A DNA stretch of 64,000 nucleotides from Adiantum capillus-veneris (Eukaryota; Streptophyta; Polypodiopsida; Polypodiales; Pteridaceae), in NCBI GenBank assembly GCA_014529385.2, contig CM043963.1:567501-631500 (forward strand), read 5' to 3'. The position numbers and the translations under genes are program-made. Shown here one piece after another: positions 1-11,142 of this stretch (positions within the stretch are counted from its first letter, which is position 1; every line of letters begins with the position of its first letter). Below the pieces are notes generated by a model. It was not told the DNA's origin, ran no database searches, and saw only the letters and a list, made by a program, of their open reading frames with translations.

Positions 1-472
1 TCCTACGCGTAGGATGTCTTCAGCATAAATTTATCCTTCTGTGCAAGAAATGCCATCATAGGAGCCAAAACCATGATGCATTGAGCCCATATATCAATTT
101 TCAACCCATTTGGACATCAATTGCTACCCATGATGGACAATCTACCCAAATTGTGACCTAAAGCCTAAATCAGCCCAAAAAATCCACTTTTTGTCATCCA
201 AATTCGAATCCAAGCTTATAACCATGTTCCATGAGCCTTACACTACATGCATGTCAAGTATGAACCAATTCTGAAGAAAAAGACATCCTACGCGTAGGAT
301 GTCTAGATGGAATTTTTTGGCCATATTTTCACTGTGAGCACATGCACAGCTTCACAAGTTCCTTTTAAGCTATAATTTCAATTTTCAAGTCATTTGGATA
401 AGTAAAACTCAGTTTAGCAGCTGATATGAAAAAAAAACCGCTAACTTTGGACTGCTAAGTGCAACAGGATAT
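1..472 (+). other. Non-coding leader upstream of a retroelement ORF, with two palindromes
   Basis: No coding sequence is visible. The stretch is AT-rich and ends in a purine run just before the ATG at 473. Two copies of a 24-bp palindrome lie at 1-19 (cut by the window edge) and 281-304, with centres 285 bp apart. The layout (repeats, then a long ORF) resembles the 5' leader of a large plant LTR element, but no LTR end or primer site is visible here, so this is inference. Confidence 0.4.
281..304. repeat. 24-bp perfect palindrome (core CATCCTACGCGTAGGATG)
   Basis: Both strands read the same over 24 bp, from AGACATCC to GGATGTCT, with an MluI-type ACGCGT centre. A truncated copy occupies 1-19. 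Identical copies recur at 27243-27266 and 27532-27555, and a half copy at 28420-28434. The DNA around the copies differs far more than the palindrome itself. Confidence 0.85.
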
Positions 473-3278
473 ATGGCAGCCTCGAAGTCACCGGCAAAGA
501 AGAGGAGAATGACAATCAAAGATTATCTGGATGAGGTGGACCCTTTTGTCATTCCAGTGGGAACACTAAAGCCCACCAGCACCTGGATATAGGAAGATAT
601 GTTAGAGTCAAACGACCTAAAGATCTACCAGGGAGTGTTCAAAGACAATGAAGGCAATGTAATAGAGCTGCCAATGCTGCCAAGAGAGCTCAATGAATTT
701 GTCGGAAGAAAAATGGCCGTCTACTTGGAGAAAATTGACCTCCATAACTATTTGGAAGCAATACCAGCAGGGGTGGACGTCAAAAGAGTATGGGAGTTCG
801 TAACAAGCATAAAAGAGGATGGATTGGCCAAGGTGACAGATTTGCACGGCAGACCCGATACAGAGATCATTATCACGGAGCGGATTGTAGCCCATGCACT
901 AGATCTCTCCAATCAGGGAGACAGTGTGACAAAAATAAGGGATGAAGTCAAGGTGTACAAAGAGAAAAAGGCCAATTACACCTTTGAAGACATCGCCAAC
1001 CCAAAGGTGGCGATCATGAGCCAATTGTACAACCAGTACTTCCACATGTGCACGAAGAGGCCACAGAAGTACAGGATGCCGCCAGGTGCAATTGCCACAA
1101 CGTTCACTTGGGCAATGACAAAAGGCACCCCAAATATAATCAACTATGCGGCATACATACATGACAGCTTGGTAAAAATGGGCAACAAAAAGCCAACCTA
1201 CATAGTGCCACGAGAAATGATAACCAAGGTAATTTATGCAGCACTACACACCAAGGGAAGGTGGCCTGACCCCCCATCTCAGAATGATTGGCTAAGGGTA
1301 AAGGAAGACAAAGAAGACGAGCCACAATGAGCACCAAGGGTGGCTACAAGGTTGAAGAGACGGCTAGAGCCAGTTGCAGAGGAGCAACCTGAGTAGAAGA
1401 AAGGAAAAAAGGAGTCTGCTCAAATGCCAGCCAAAGAGACAAGATCACAAAAAGCGGCTAGACTCGAGAGGCTGATGGAGAGTTTTCGAGCAGAAAGAGC
1501 CCTCAAGGGTGATTTAAACGAATTATGGAAGCCATCTCTCGAGTCTATGACCGGATCATCCAGAAGAGTGAAGAGGGACTGCTTTGAAGACTATATCAAG
1601 AATTTCGAGATCCTTGATGCTGCAGCGGAAAACATTCCCCATGTCCCTTTCACCGAGGAAGAAGTGGAGCAGATAAGGCAGACATTGCTAGATGAACAAG
1701 ACAGCCAAGAAAGGGAAAGAAAAACAAAAGCGGACAGAGACTTAAAGGGCAAAATTGCAGCTTTACCAGATAGCCCTAAACCCAGCCCACAGCCATCACC
1801 TGAGCCCAAAGAAGAGGCCAAGCCTGCGTCTGAGCAAAAAGAACTAGAGGAGGCATATTATACATTTTTGGACCTGCTAGCTGCAGGCTATACAAGGGAA
1901 GAAGCGGCCATAGTCGCATTCGACTTGGCGACGACACAGCATAAAGAACAGATGCCAGGCATCCGGCTAGTTGAGCTAAAGGAAATTGCTACCGACACGG
2001 TAGACCTGCACCCGCCCTCTAATGATTGGGACGTGGTGATGACAATGCTAGCTGGAATAAGAGCACAATCTGTGGCATCAGACAAATAATTGATAACTCT
2101 AAAGGCCACCGAAGCAAAGACCAAGATGGAAAGGGATACTCTGCCAGCACAAAGCCAAAGACAAAAAGAGAGAGAAGCTGACCTCCATGCCAACTTGGAA
2201 ACGACTCTACAAAACTGCCACGCAAAGGAAGAAGCAAATGAGGCAGCAGCAAAAAGATTACAAGAAGCTGAAGAAGAGTGTCTGCAACTCAGCAAGTCAT
2301 TGCGAGATGCCAAAAAAGAATGGGATAATATGACGCTCCAGCTAGCAGAAGAAACTAAAGAGTAGAGGCCATGAGGAATGCCAAGGAAAAGGCGGAGATA
2401 GAACAAGAAGCAAGCCTGGATGAAGTCCTTGAGCTCAAGGACCAATTAAAAGTGAAAGATCAAACCATCCAGAGGCTACGAGCATCACCCACTAGAGTTA
2501 GAGCTACGAGCTTGACTCAAATCATTTCCGAGAGTCAAATATATGAAGAGCAAATGCAAGAACTCTAGAAGGAGCTGACTCTCAAGAGGAAGCAGAGGTT
2601 GATGATGGATGAAGGTTCTATCGCAATGCAAACCAGAATGGAGGACAGCCAAAAAGCCCTACAAGAAGAATTGGAGAGCATAAAGATAAAGCTCGAGGAA
2701 GCTAAAACAGTATATGTTGAACTCAATGACATCCTCGTGATTATGGGCGGAGAAGCTGAAGCGGAAAAGCAGACACTCCTCAAGCAAATTGAGGAGTTGA
2801 AAGGCCGGCAAAAAGCAGAAGTAGAAAGCTCAGGGCCAGCTGTCAATAAGGGCATCGACCTCGACAATGTGGCAGATCCTATGACACACCCATGCCAGAG
2901 GAAAGCACAGCAGGATCCTCTCAAGAGCCACAGGATCTAACACAAGAAGAGGAGGAAAAATTGTGTAAAGTAATAGAGACAGATCTCAGAGAAAGCACAA
3001 AGGAAGCCTTGGAATGGGAACAGAGGGTTTTCAAATCTATGACAATTCAAAAAATCGATGCCAGCAATCTTAGGCGTGAATGGCTTCAACCCTCTCTCCC
3101 ATATCCATTACTGAAATATGAGGCGGAAACAATAAACAGGCGAATCAGAGAAAAGCCAACGGTCCCTCTCTACAACGCAGACACCTCGAGCCCAGAAGGA
3201 GTAAAGATCATAGTGGATTCTCAGCCAAAGTGGAGGAAGGATTGGCTTACCAAGTACCCGCAATACCTTGGCTCATAG
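473..3278 (+). pseudogene. Broken long ORF: globular N-terminal domain plus long coiled coil, probably retroelement-encoded
   Basis: One reading frame runs from ATG 473 to 2365 with in-frame stops at 590, 1328, 1394, 2087 and 2363. It then shifts frame (2371-2940, stop at 2566) and shifts again near 2885 to end at 3278, giving about 930 codons. The start MAASKSPAKKRRMT is basic. Residues of the 599-1330 segment look globular, followed by a region rich in Lys/Arg and Pro-Ser repeats (PKPSPQPSPEPKEE). About 1990-3000 is Glu/Lys/Gln-rich heptad-like sequence typical of a coiled coil. The C-terminus returns to a compact motif (LPYPLLKYEAETINRR). No RT, integrase or zinc knuckle is present. I do not recognise the family; extra ORFs of this style occur in large or non-autonomous plant LTR elements (inference). 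Confidence 0.5.
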
Positions 3279-3696
3279 CTTAAACTCCATGCTAGGTGAA
3301 TCATGAGAATTTCCATGTTATTGCTTCTGCAATATTGAAATTGTTGTATTGATGAAAAGTGAAAATTGTATATTTATTGCATAGACTCTTGTGGGTGATC
3401 TCTCAGCTGGTATCAAAGTTGACAAAAGTTAAAAGGATAACTTGAGATTTGATACTAGTTGGGTTAGATATTCATCATGCATGCATTTATGACTGTTGTT
3501 TAGGATGAATACTATATTCCTAATTATGAAATGATTGACATTGATTTATAAGGATACTTATTTGAGTATGATTAATGATCAAGTTGTCTATGTGCAAGAA
3601 ATTTGGATGAGATTGATTGCAATAACTTGGATGAGTGGTGAGTAATAGTATTAAGACATTTGATTGTATATTTTGTGGTTAACAATAGCCCCTAAG
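3279..3696. other. AT-rich spacer, no gene seen
   Basis: Nothing coding is visible. TGGTATCAAAG at 3408 is one base off the plant tRNA-iMet primer-binding site, so a decayed LTR could end just before it. No matching second LTR was found. Confidence 0.3.
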
Positions 3697-4341
3697 GTAT
3701 CCTTATGGATCCACAAAATTTGGAGATAATTAAAGGATGGCCTAAATCAAATAAGTTACATGAGCTATGAAGGTTTATTGGTATGTGTGCATACTATAGG
3801 CGCTTTATGAAAAAATTATCATTAATAGCAGGCCCACTACATGACTTGACCAAAAAGAACGTTAAATATGTATGGACTGCAAAAGAGAAAGAATCTTTTG
3901 AGATACTCAAAGAAAAGGTTACCTCTCAACCTATGCTTAAATCACTAGATCTCACAAATCCTTTGAGGTCCAATGCGATGCTTGTGGTGATTTCCTTGGA
4001 GCAATTTTTCTTCAAAAAGAGCATGCCATAGCATATGAAAGTAGAAGACTAAATTTTGATGTGCAAACATTGGGCAATTATGAAAAAGAGATATTAGTTG
4101 TCCTATATGTCCATAGAAAGATTGAAACTACTCTTCAAGGAATAGAAACATATTTTTATTGGCCTACCATGAAAGCAAATATACAAAACTATGTTTCAAC
4201 GTGCGTGATATGCCAAAAGACAAAATGTGATCTAGGGAATCAACTTGGATTACTCCAACCATTGCCAATCCCTAATTCAATATGGAAAAAGTATATCCAT
4301 GGATTTTATCTTTGGATTGCCCACGTCTATCCATGGGAATA
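3697..4341 (+). pseudogene. Old chromovirus fragment: RT end, RNase H start and integrase zinc finger
   Basis: The translation matches the intact chromovirus at 39244-42321 through the end of RT (MCAYYRRF, GPLHDLTKKNVKYVW), then the RNase H start, and after an internal deletion the integrase zinc finger (ETYFYWPTMKANIQNY, CVICQKTK). RNase H is frameshifted near 3960. Between about 4110 and 4125 some 430 bp present in the intact copy are missing. Homology starts abruptly near 3697 and stops at 4341, where the Tat-type LTR begins. It resumes at about 10639 at the same point of the integrase, which shows insertion into this copy. Confidence 0.85.
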
Positions 4342-5992
4342 CGGTGGTACAAGCAAAGTTGATCCGTGTTGAAAGGTGTACTACGCAGAGTTAAAGATGT
4401 TGCAAAGTGAGGGGTGAAGTGCTAAAACCGGTACCATGGTCTTGGGCAAGCAATGTGCAGTTGTTGTGTGTATATAATGGGGTTTCTTAGGCCAGGAGGG
4501 CTCCACAAAGGGTTAGATGGGATGGTAGGTGGAAGAGATTACATGGCTAGTTTTTGGCTTGGAGATATAGAGCTTGAAGTGTTGAGGGAGTTGGTCTAGA
4601 TGGCTCATCAAATGGAACCACGGTGTGCGAGATATTGAAGTTTAAACCTGGAGGTGTTTGGATATCTGAGACGGATAGGGCAGGTGATGACAGGTTTTTG
4701 AAGATGATTTTAGTGGATGGATGTGAAGTGCTTGTAATATGGAGCATGTAAATCTTTTCATATTGTCATCGGGGTCGTGGATGTCAAGATATGGTCAATT
4801 AAAAGTTTGGTTCCAAGCCAGTTCGATTGCTTTGGGAAGTGTGCCATCTGAGGGTTTTTACAGATGATGAGGTTTGTAGAGATAGTATGCATTGTATGGA
4901 GCTAGTTGGAAGCGAGTTGTTGATCGGATGCCTAGTCAGGTAGATACGGCTCGTTGAAGTTTGGTTCAGCTCACGACAGGGCAATGCTAGAAAACTTTTC
5001 TCAGTTTTGATCTGTATGGTTGGAGGGCCCGACAAATTCAAGGTGTGGCCAAGATGATGGAGCTCGAGTCCGGCAAAGTGGAGTTTCAGAGGTGCTTTAC
5101 CGCCTCACAATAGGAACTTTGAGCATCAAATGGTAAAGGTTTAAAAAAGTGGAAAAGAATGTTTTTTTGGAAGTTTTTTATGAGGTTGTGGAGGTTTTTG
5201 AGAGCCAGTGCTTCTGGGGATTCCACGTGGTAGCACAACTAAACCCAAATCCACCGCACAAGTGCATGAACTTCACAGTACTTATATTGGAGGCGAGCTC
5301 CCTATTAGGATAGTGAGATGGTGAGAGTGAGCTCTCTTGATGGCCTGTCTATGGTGGGTCTGCGCCCATCGTCGGTGGGTGCTGTGTGTTGGCGTTCGAT
5401 GTGCGTTTGTGGTGGTTTGTCATTGTTGACGGCATTGTTACAAAGTGATATGTGACACGCTTGTTCGGGCTTGCTCCCGCATGCTTATCAGGAGACAATA
5501 TTTTTAATGAGGGGGTGCTTTCTGCCTTGGGGTTGTCACACCGCCGTGACAACACCCAGGGGCCCCTGAAGGTGGTTCACGTGCAGTGTGTGAGAGGGAG
5601 CAAGGGAAAATGCACGGTTGATGGGCCCAAGGGGCAATTTACATGCAATGAGTGAGACATGGAAATGGAAACTTACCAAGCTATGGAGAGCATGCAAAAT
5701 ATGCTAAATGAAGTGTGACACATGTGTGTGATATTTGAGAAGTGCTAAATGCAACTCTAGTTGATTGCACGAGTAGATTTAACACTTTTTTGTTTCTTTT
5801 TTAAGCTTTATAATCTCCTATAAGAGGGGATTTTCACGTTCTAGAGAGGGATTTTTACCATTTTGGATTTATGGAACAAGGTGGAGAAGGAGAGCATAGA
5901 GAGCTTGCTCTGTACCAGTCATGGTGTTGTTGTAGACTTTTGGGGAAAGAAGAATCTCACCGTTACCTCCTTGTTTTGGTGTTGATTCCTCG
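4342..5992 (+). repeat. 5' LTR of Tat-type gypsy element (truncated at 3' end)
   Basis: This stretch aligns by eye with 8638-~10310, including the shared blocks GGGGTTTCTTAGGC and GGTGCTTTACCGCC and the mutated TATA-like CCTATAAGAG at 5817. It starts CGGTGGTACAAG where the other LTR has TGATGGTACAAG, so the terminal TG has decayed. Near 5992 it joins directly to the RT region, so the LTR end, primer site, gag, protease and RT core have been deleted. Confidence 0.8.
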
Positions 5993-7230
5993 CTCAGAAG
6001 GAGGTCAATTAAACTTGAAGAACTGCAAGTTAGTACAACACAACCTCGGGCGTCATTGTTAGGCCATATGGTGTCACAAAATGGAGTTGAAGTAGATCCA
6101 GAGAAAGTTAAGTCTCTAGTTCTCATGGAGCCTCCTTCCAGTGCTCAAGGTTTGGCTTTGTTTGTGCATTTATTGAAGTATCTGTCAAGATTATTTTGGA
6201 TGTTGTCCCAGTATATATATCCTCTTCAAAAGAAGTCTCAACAAGTGCACATGTTTCAATGGGATGATGAAGCTCAAAAAGTGTTCAACAAGGTGAAGGG
6301 AATCTTATGTCAACTGCCTACAGCGTGTCCACCCAACCAGGAGGATGATTTCTATGTTGCTATGACGGTATGTACAATGGAAATTGGAGCGGTGTTGCTA
6401 CAAAAAGTGGTGAGAAGCTACAAGTCAGTTTACTTTGAGAGCAGGGTAATGAGTCCAAGAGAGGCAACCTAACTGGAGCAGAGCAGTGGGTGATGGCTTT
6501 AGTTTTTGCTTGCTAGAAATTTAAGGTGTATCTCATTGTTCGAAAGTTTTATGTGTTGATGGCTAACAATCTATTACCTGAGCTGGTGTTGCACTTGAAG
6601 CCAGGGAAGCGGATCATGAAGTGGGTGATAGAGCTACAAGATTTTGAGTTCGAATTCAAGGTCGACCATACGAGTCGGTCTCATTTGGCAGATATCTTGG
6701 TTAATAGGGTGGTCAAGTTGCCAATTTATCCAAGGGTGGTACGAGATGAAGTTGAAGAAGATTCGGACTTGGTAGGGGCATTTACTATGTGGTTTGATGG
6801 TGCTTACAAGAGGGTGATACAGAAAGCAGGTGGAGGTGTGGTGATCTAGGATCCACACGGCAAAGTTATTTTTTGGAAGGCGTACAACTTAGAGAATGTT
6901 CGCACCAACAATGAGGCAGAGGATCTTACTTTGCATTTGGGTTGAAGTAGTGCGTGGAATTTGACATATCTAGATCAGCGGTAAAAGGTGAGGCTTTGTT
7001 AGTCATCAAGCAATTGTTAGGCCAATGGCATGTAAAACGTGATTCATTGAAGCATTGGTTTTATTCCATTGAAAAGTTGTTGATGTTTTTTAAAGAGGTT
7101 CAATTCAAGCATATCAAGAGAGAGCAGAACCAAGAGGCAGACCCGACTTGCAAGCAACAGAGCGCAAGTATAGGTTACAGTTCTTTATGTGGCCCCAGAC
7201 ACTTATGCTAGTCATGAAACCATGAAGGAG
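5993..7230 (+). pseudogene. Tat-type gypsy pol remnant: RT end, RNase H and second RNase H
   Basis: Fragments match the minus-strand element at 47820-52901. They are the RT thumb (LGHMVSQNGVEVDPEKV), the connection (YLSRLFWMLSQY), RNase H (DDFYVAMTV, VDHTSRSHLADIL) and then a second, archaeal-type RNase H (FTMWFDGAYKRVIQKAGGG, AVKGEALLVIKQLLGQW). The second RNase H between RNase H and integrase marks the Tat lineage. Frameshifts and stops occur near 6055, 6470, 6847 and 6945. RT before the thumb is missing. Confidence 0.85.
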
Positions 7231-8500
7231 ATTGAAGACTTTTTATCACAGTTCAGTATTCAGAAAGGTTTTCCAAGTTGTAGAAGAGAAGAATAGCGCA
7301 GAAAGCTCGCAAGTTCACATTGATAGGAGAAGATCTGATGGTCTATGGACGGGATGAAGTGTTACACAGGGTGCTTTACAAATTGGGATGGTGTTGCAAC
7401 AGTGTCATGAAGAAAGTGGGCATCAAGGTAAAGACCAGGTTCTATTTAGGATTTTGAGAACAGGGTTTTGGTGGCCTTCAGTAGTACGTGATGTGCATTA
7501 TTGGTGCAAAACCTACCATGAATGCTAGACAATGGGTGAAAGGCAGTTGATAGCGAAGTCACAATGGACTATTATTGCCCAAAATTTGAAAAGTGGGGTT
7601 TGGATGCCATTGGTACACTCCCAAAGTCGACAAATGTGAAGAATATATTGTGGTAGCCATTGACTACCTTACTAGGTGGGTAGAGGTGCAGGCAATTAAT
7701 GAGGTTAAATGCTCATGTTGTGGCTTAGTTTGTTTTTTATTACATTTGTTGTTGTTTTGGGGTACCATGGGTGCTCGTGTCAGATAAAGGATAGGGTTTA
7801 AGAAGTAAGATCATGCGGCCTTTGGTGGAGAAACTGGGCATCCAACACCAGTTTTCTTCACCAATGCAATGGTCTAGTGGAGAGTCCAAATGAGAAGATC
7901 ATAAAGATGTTGACAAAGTATGTTTACAAGCAGGGAGCAGAGTGGGAGGCGAATATTGAGAAGTGTCTATAGACGTATAGGACGTCCTACAAAGTGGTGA
8001 TCAACTTTACTCCATTCGAGGTGGTCTATGGTAAGGAAGTAGTACTACCAGTGCATACATATCTAGGTGCTTTAAAGGAGTTGTGGTGAGTCAATGCCAC
8101 ACAAAATAGGAGCTTTTGCAAGATCGGATAGTCAATCTTGAAACTTTATGGATGAATAGAGAGGCAGCAACGATTATTATGTGGAGTAGTGGGAGAAGCG
8201 GATTACCAAGGTCAAGCAAATCTTGCCGGATAAGAAAATAGAGGAAGGAGACTTGGTGATGAAGTAATAAAGCTACTTGGACATTACTTTACAAACAAAG
8301 TTCAAGGGGAATAGTGGACGGGTCCATACAAAGTGCAAAAAGCTTTCCAAATGGGACCTATAGACAAATGGTAAGCTATTGAAGACCAGGGTGAATGGGG
8401 TTGTGTCTAAAGTTGTAATTCGACATCAGTTTGGTGCCGAGTGTGAACCTGATCATAGCCAAGGGGGTTGGGCAACCCACCTAGAGGAGATACAATCTGG
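7231..8500 (+). pseudogene. Tat-type gypsy integrase remnant
   Basis: Pieces in several frames match the minus-strand integrase at 47820-49018: the zinc finger region (QCHEESGHQGKDQVLF, FWWPSVVRDVHYWCK), the core start (VAIDYLTRWVEVQA) and the C-terminal region near 8040-8450. Repeated stops and small indels mean no domain is whole. It sits directly before the 3' untranslated part and the polypurine tract of the same element. Confidence 0.75.
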
Positions 8501-8604
8501 TGGACATATAATTTTGTAAATATTGTATATGTGGTTATGCTTTTTTTGTTTTTTTGAGTGGAAGCAAAGTGTTGCAGGTTTCAAATCCAATAAAGTTTTT
8601 CTTG

Positions 8605-8624
8605 GTTGAACATAAATGTTCAAC
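8605..8624 (+). promoter_or_regulatory. Hairpin just upstream of the polypurine tract
   Basis: Perfect 9-bp arms GTTGAACAT and ATGTTCAAC flank an AA loop. The minus-strand Tat element has the same structure at 47621-47640 with one base pair exchanged on both arms. Position next to the plus-strand primer suggests a role in the element RNA or in reverse transcription (inference). Confidence 0.6.
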
Positions 8625-8637
8625 AGGGGGTGGGCAA
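8625..8637 (+). other. Polypurine tract of the Tat-type element
   Basis: AGGGGGTGGGCAA abuts the LTR start TGATGG at 8638, which is where the plus-strand primer of an LTR element is expected. Confidence 0.7.
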
Positions 8638-10123
8638 TGATGGTACAAGAAAAGTTGGTATGTGCTGAAAGGTGTGCTATCCAATGTTGAAGATGTTGTC
8701 AGGTGAGGGGTAAAGTGCTAAAGCCAATTCCAGGATCCTTGGCAAGTAAGGTGCAACTATTGTGTATGTATGATGGGGTTTCTTAGGCTAGGAGGGCTAC
8801 ACAAAGGGTTAGATGGGAAGGTAGGGCAAACAATATGACATGGATGGTTTTTGGCTTGGAGATATAGAGCTTGAAGTGCTAAGGGAGGAAGTCTAGACGG
8901 CTCATCAAACGGAGCCACAATGTGCGAGATGTTGAAGTTTAAAGTTGGAGGTATTTGCAGATTTGAGATGGACAAGGCAGGTGATGATAGGTGGTTGAAG
9001 CAAATGGATGTAAAGTGCTTGCGATATGGAGCCTGTTGATCTTTTCAAATCGCCATTGGGGTCCTGGATGTCAAGATATAGCCAATTGAAAGTTTTCCAA
9101 GGATTGGTTCTGAGCCAGCTTGACTGCTTTGGAAAGCGGTCCATCTAAGAGTTTTTGGAGCTCGACGAGATTTCACAGATAGTATGCATTTTATGAAGCT
9201 AGCCGAAAGTTACGGGTTGTCGATTGGATGTCTGGTCAGGTAGATACAACTAGTTGAAGTTTGCTTTAGTTGGCGGCAGGGCAGTGCCAACAAAAAAATC
9301 CTCAGTTTTGATCAATTTGGTTGGAGGACCGGGCAAATGCGAGGTGCGGCCAAGATGGTGGAGCTCAAGGCCAACAATCTGGAGTTTTAGGGGTGCTTTT
9401 CTGCCTGGCAATAGGAACTTTGAGCATGAAATGGCAGAGGTTTAAACAAAAGTGAAAAGAAAATGTTTTTTTTTAATGTTTTTAATGAGGTTGTGGAGGT
9501 TTTTGAGAGCCAGTGCTTCCGGGGATGCCACATAGTAGCGCGACTAAACCCATATGTGTGCATGATGGCATGAACTTCTCGGTACTTATACTGGAGGTGA
9601 GCTCCCCATTTGGACAGTCGGATGATGAGAGTGAGCTCTCTTGAGAGCTTGGCTATGGCGAGTCTGTGAGCATCGCCGATGGGCATTGTGTATTGGCGTC
9701 CGACGAGCGTCCACGGTGGTTCATCGTTGTTGACGGCGTTGTCACAAAGTGATGACATGGTGTGCCTGTCTGGGATATGTTTTCGCACACTCATCCGGAT
9801 CCAATCTTTTATATTGAGGGGGTGCTTCTCGCCTTGGGGTTGCCACGCCGCCATGACAACACCCATGGGGCCCTAGAGACTTGGTTCATGCGCAGTGTGT
9901 GAGAGGGAGTAAGGGAAAGTGCACAGTTGATGGGTCCAAGGGGAAATTCACATGCAAGAAGTGAGAGATGGAAATGGAAACCTACCAAGCTGTGGCGAGA
10001 ATGCACAATATGCCAATGAAGTGTGACACGTGTGTGTGATATTTGGAAAGTGCTAAATGTAGCTCTAGTTGATTGCCCGAGCATATATAGCACAATTTTT
10101 TTTCTTTTCAAGCTTTGTAAGTT

Positions 10124-10133
10124 CCTATAAAAG
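10124..10133 (+). promoter_or_regulatory. TATA-like box of the Tat-type LTR
   Basis: CCTATAAAAG is followed by a G-rich start region. It recurs in the tandem copies at about 12480 and 15270, is mutated at 5817, and is matched in the minus-strand Tat LTRs at 45875 and 53481. Confidence 0.6.
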
Positions 10134-10394
10134 GGGATTCTCACGTTCTAGAGAGGGATTTTTGCCATTTTGGTTTTATAGAACAAGGTGAAGGAGAGCA
10201 GAGAGAGCTTGCTCTATACTAGACATGGTGCTCTTGTAAACTTTTGGCCAAAGAAGAAGCTCACCGTTACCTCCTCATTTTGGTATCGATTCCCAGCTCC
10301 CTCTCCTTTCTTTTGATCGTGTCCTTTGCTTTGCTTTTAGTTGTCGATGTTGGTGTGGTTTAGGGCAACCCCGAACCGAGTTCTTGGTGTGCAA

Positions 10395-10416
10395 AGAGAG
10401 AGAGAGAGAGAGAGAG
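10395..10416. repeat. (AG)n microsatellite, unit A
   Basis: About 22 bp of AG repeat. The equivalent tracts in units B (12749-12796) and C (15539-15599) are longer. Confidence 0.9.
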
Positions 10417-10636
10417 GGAGGATTGTGTGTGTTTGCGGTGGGGGACATAATTTTTGGGTGTGTGTTGTAGCTTCCGGTAAAGCACGTGTGCCCATATGTG
10501 TATTAAAAGGAGTGTGTACAAGTGTTTTTGTGTTAATTTTAAAGTTGAAAGCTAGTGGTTAGGGGTGTTTTGTTTGCCCTCGGCTTTAGAGAGGCATAAT
10601 TGTGTGTTCCAAGTGTGTATCTCCTTCCCCTTCCCA

Positions 10637-10970
10637 ACTGGAATATGGACTATAAGCCGATAGGTTTAGCAAACAAGCTCATTTTATACTTGTCAAAAAA
10701 AACTGATAAGGCACATCAAATGCCAACCCTCTTCATATCTCAAGATTTGAAGTACCATGGCTTGCCTACATAAGTTACCTTTAATTTTTGAAAGGGTCTT
10801 TTTGAAAATTTAGGTAGTAAGGTCAATTTCTCTTGAGCTTATCACCCACAAACGGATAATCAAACTAAAATAGCTCACTCTACAATCCTTGATCTACTAA
10901 AAGCCTATGTCAAGCAAGTAGATCAACACTCTCATAGTCGAGGATGACTATGATTTCAAGGGAGGGGTAA
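10637..10970 (+). pseudogene. Chromovirus integrase fragment (tandem unit A)
   Basis: Homology to the intact integrase resumes at GGAATATGGAC and runs through the core with many stops. Near 10925 it jumps from the middle of the integrase to the 3' untranslated region (TCATAGTCGAGGATGAC), so the C-terminus and chromodomain are deleted. The sequence ends at the polypurine tract AAGGGAGGGGTAA before the LTR. Confidence 0.8.
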
Positions 10971-11142
10971 TGTCATAAAATTTAATATCAAACTTTCTCA
11001 AATGATTTTCTCATTTTAAACTTGCCATTTAAAATGGGTAGATAAAGGGAACAAGTTAGAATACTAGAATATGCTGCTAGAATTATCTCACGGGACTAAG
11101 AGGAGACACGTTCTACCAAAGAGCAATGTGAACCCAATAAAG
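10971..11142 (+). repeat. First 172 bp of the old chromovirus 3' LTR (unit A)
   Basis: TGTCATAAAAT matches the start of the intact chromovirus LTRs at 35518 and 42681. The LTR breaks off at 11142, where a second copy of the Tat LTR begins internally; this is the tandem-duplication joint. Confidence 0.8.

Larger units (their letters stand above)
8638..10636 (+). repeat. 3' LTR of Tat-type gypsy element
   Basis: It starts TGATGGTACAAG right after the polypurine tract and ends near CTTCCCA at 10636, where chromovirus integrase resumes. Visible parts are a TATA-like CCTATAAAAG at 10124, a (GA)n tract at 10395 and a GT-rich tail. At ~2.0 kb it is longer than the truncated 5' LTR. Bases 8765 onward are the first part of the tandem unit repeated at 11143 and 13523. 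Confidence 0.8.

Noticed and set aside
3408-3418. TGGTATCAAAG as a primer-binding site
   Set aside because: One mismatch and no LTR pair; could be chance.
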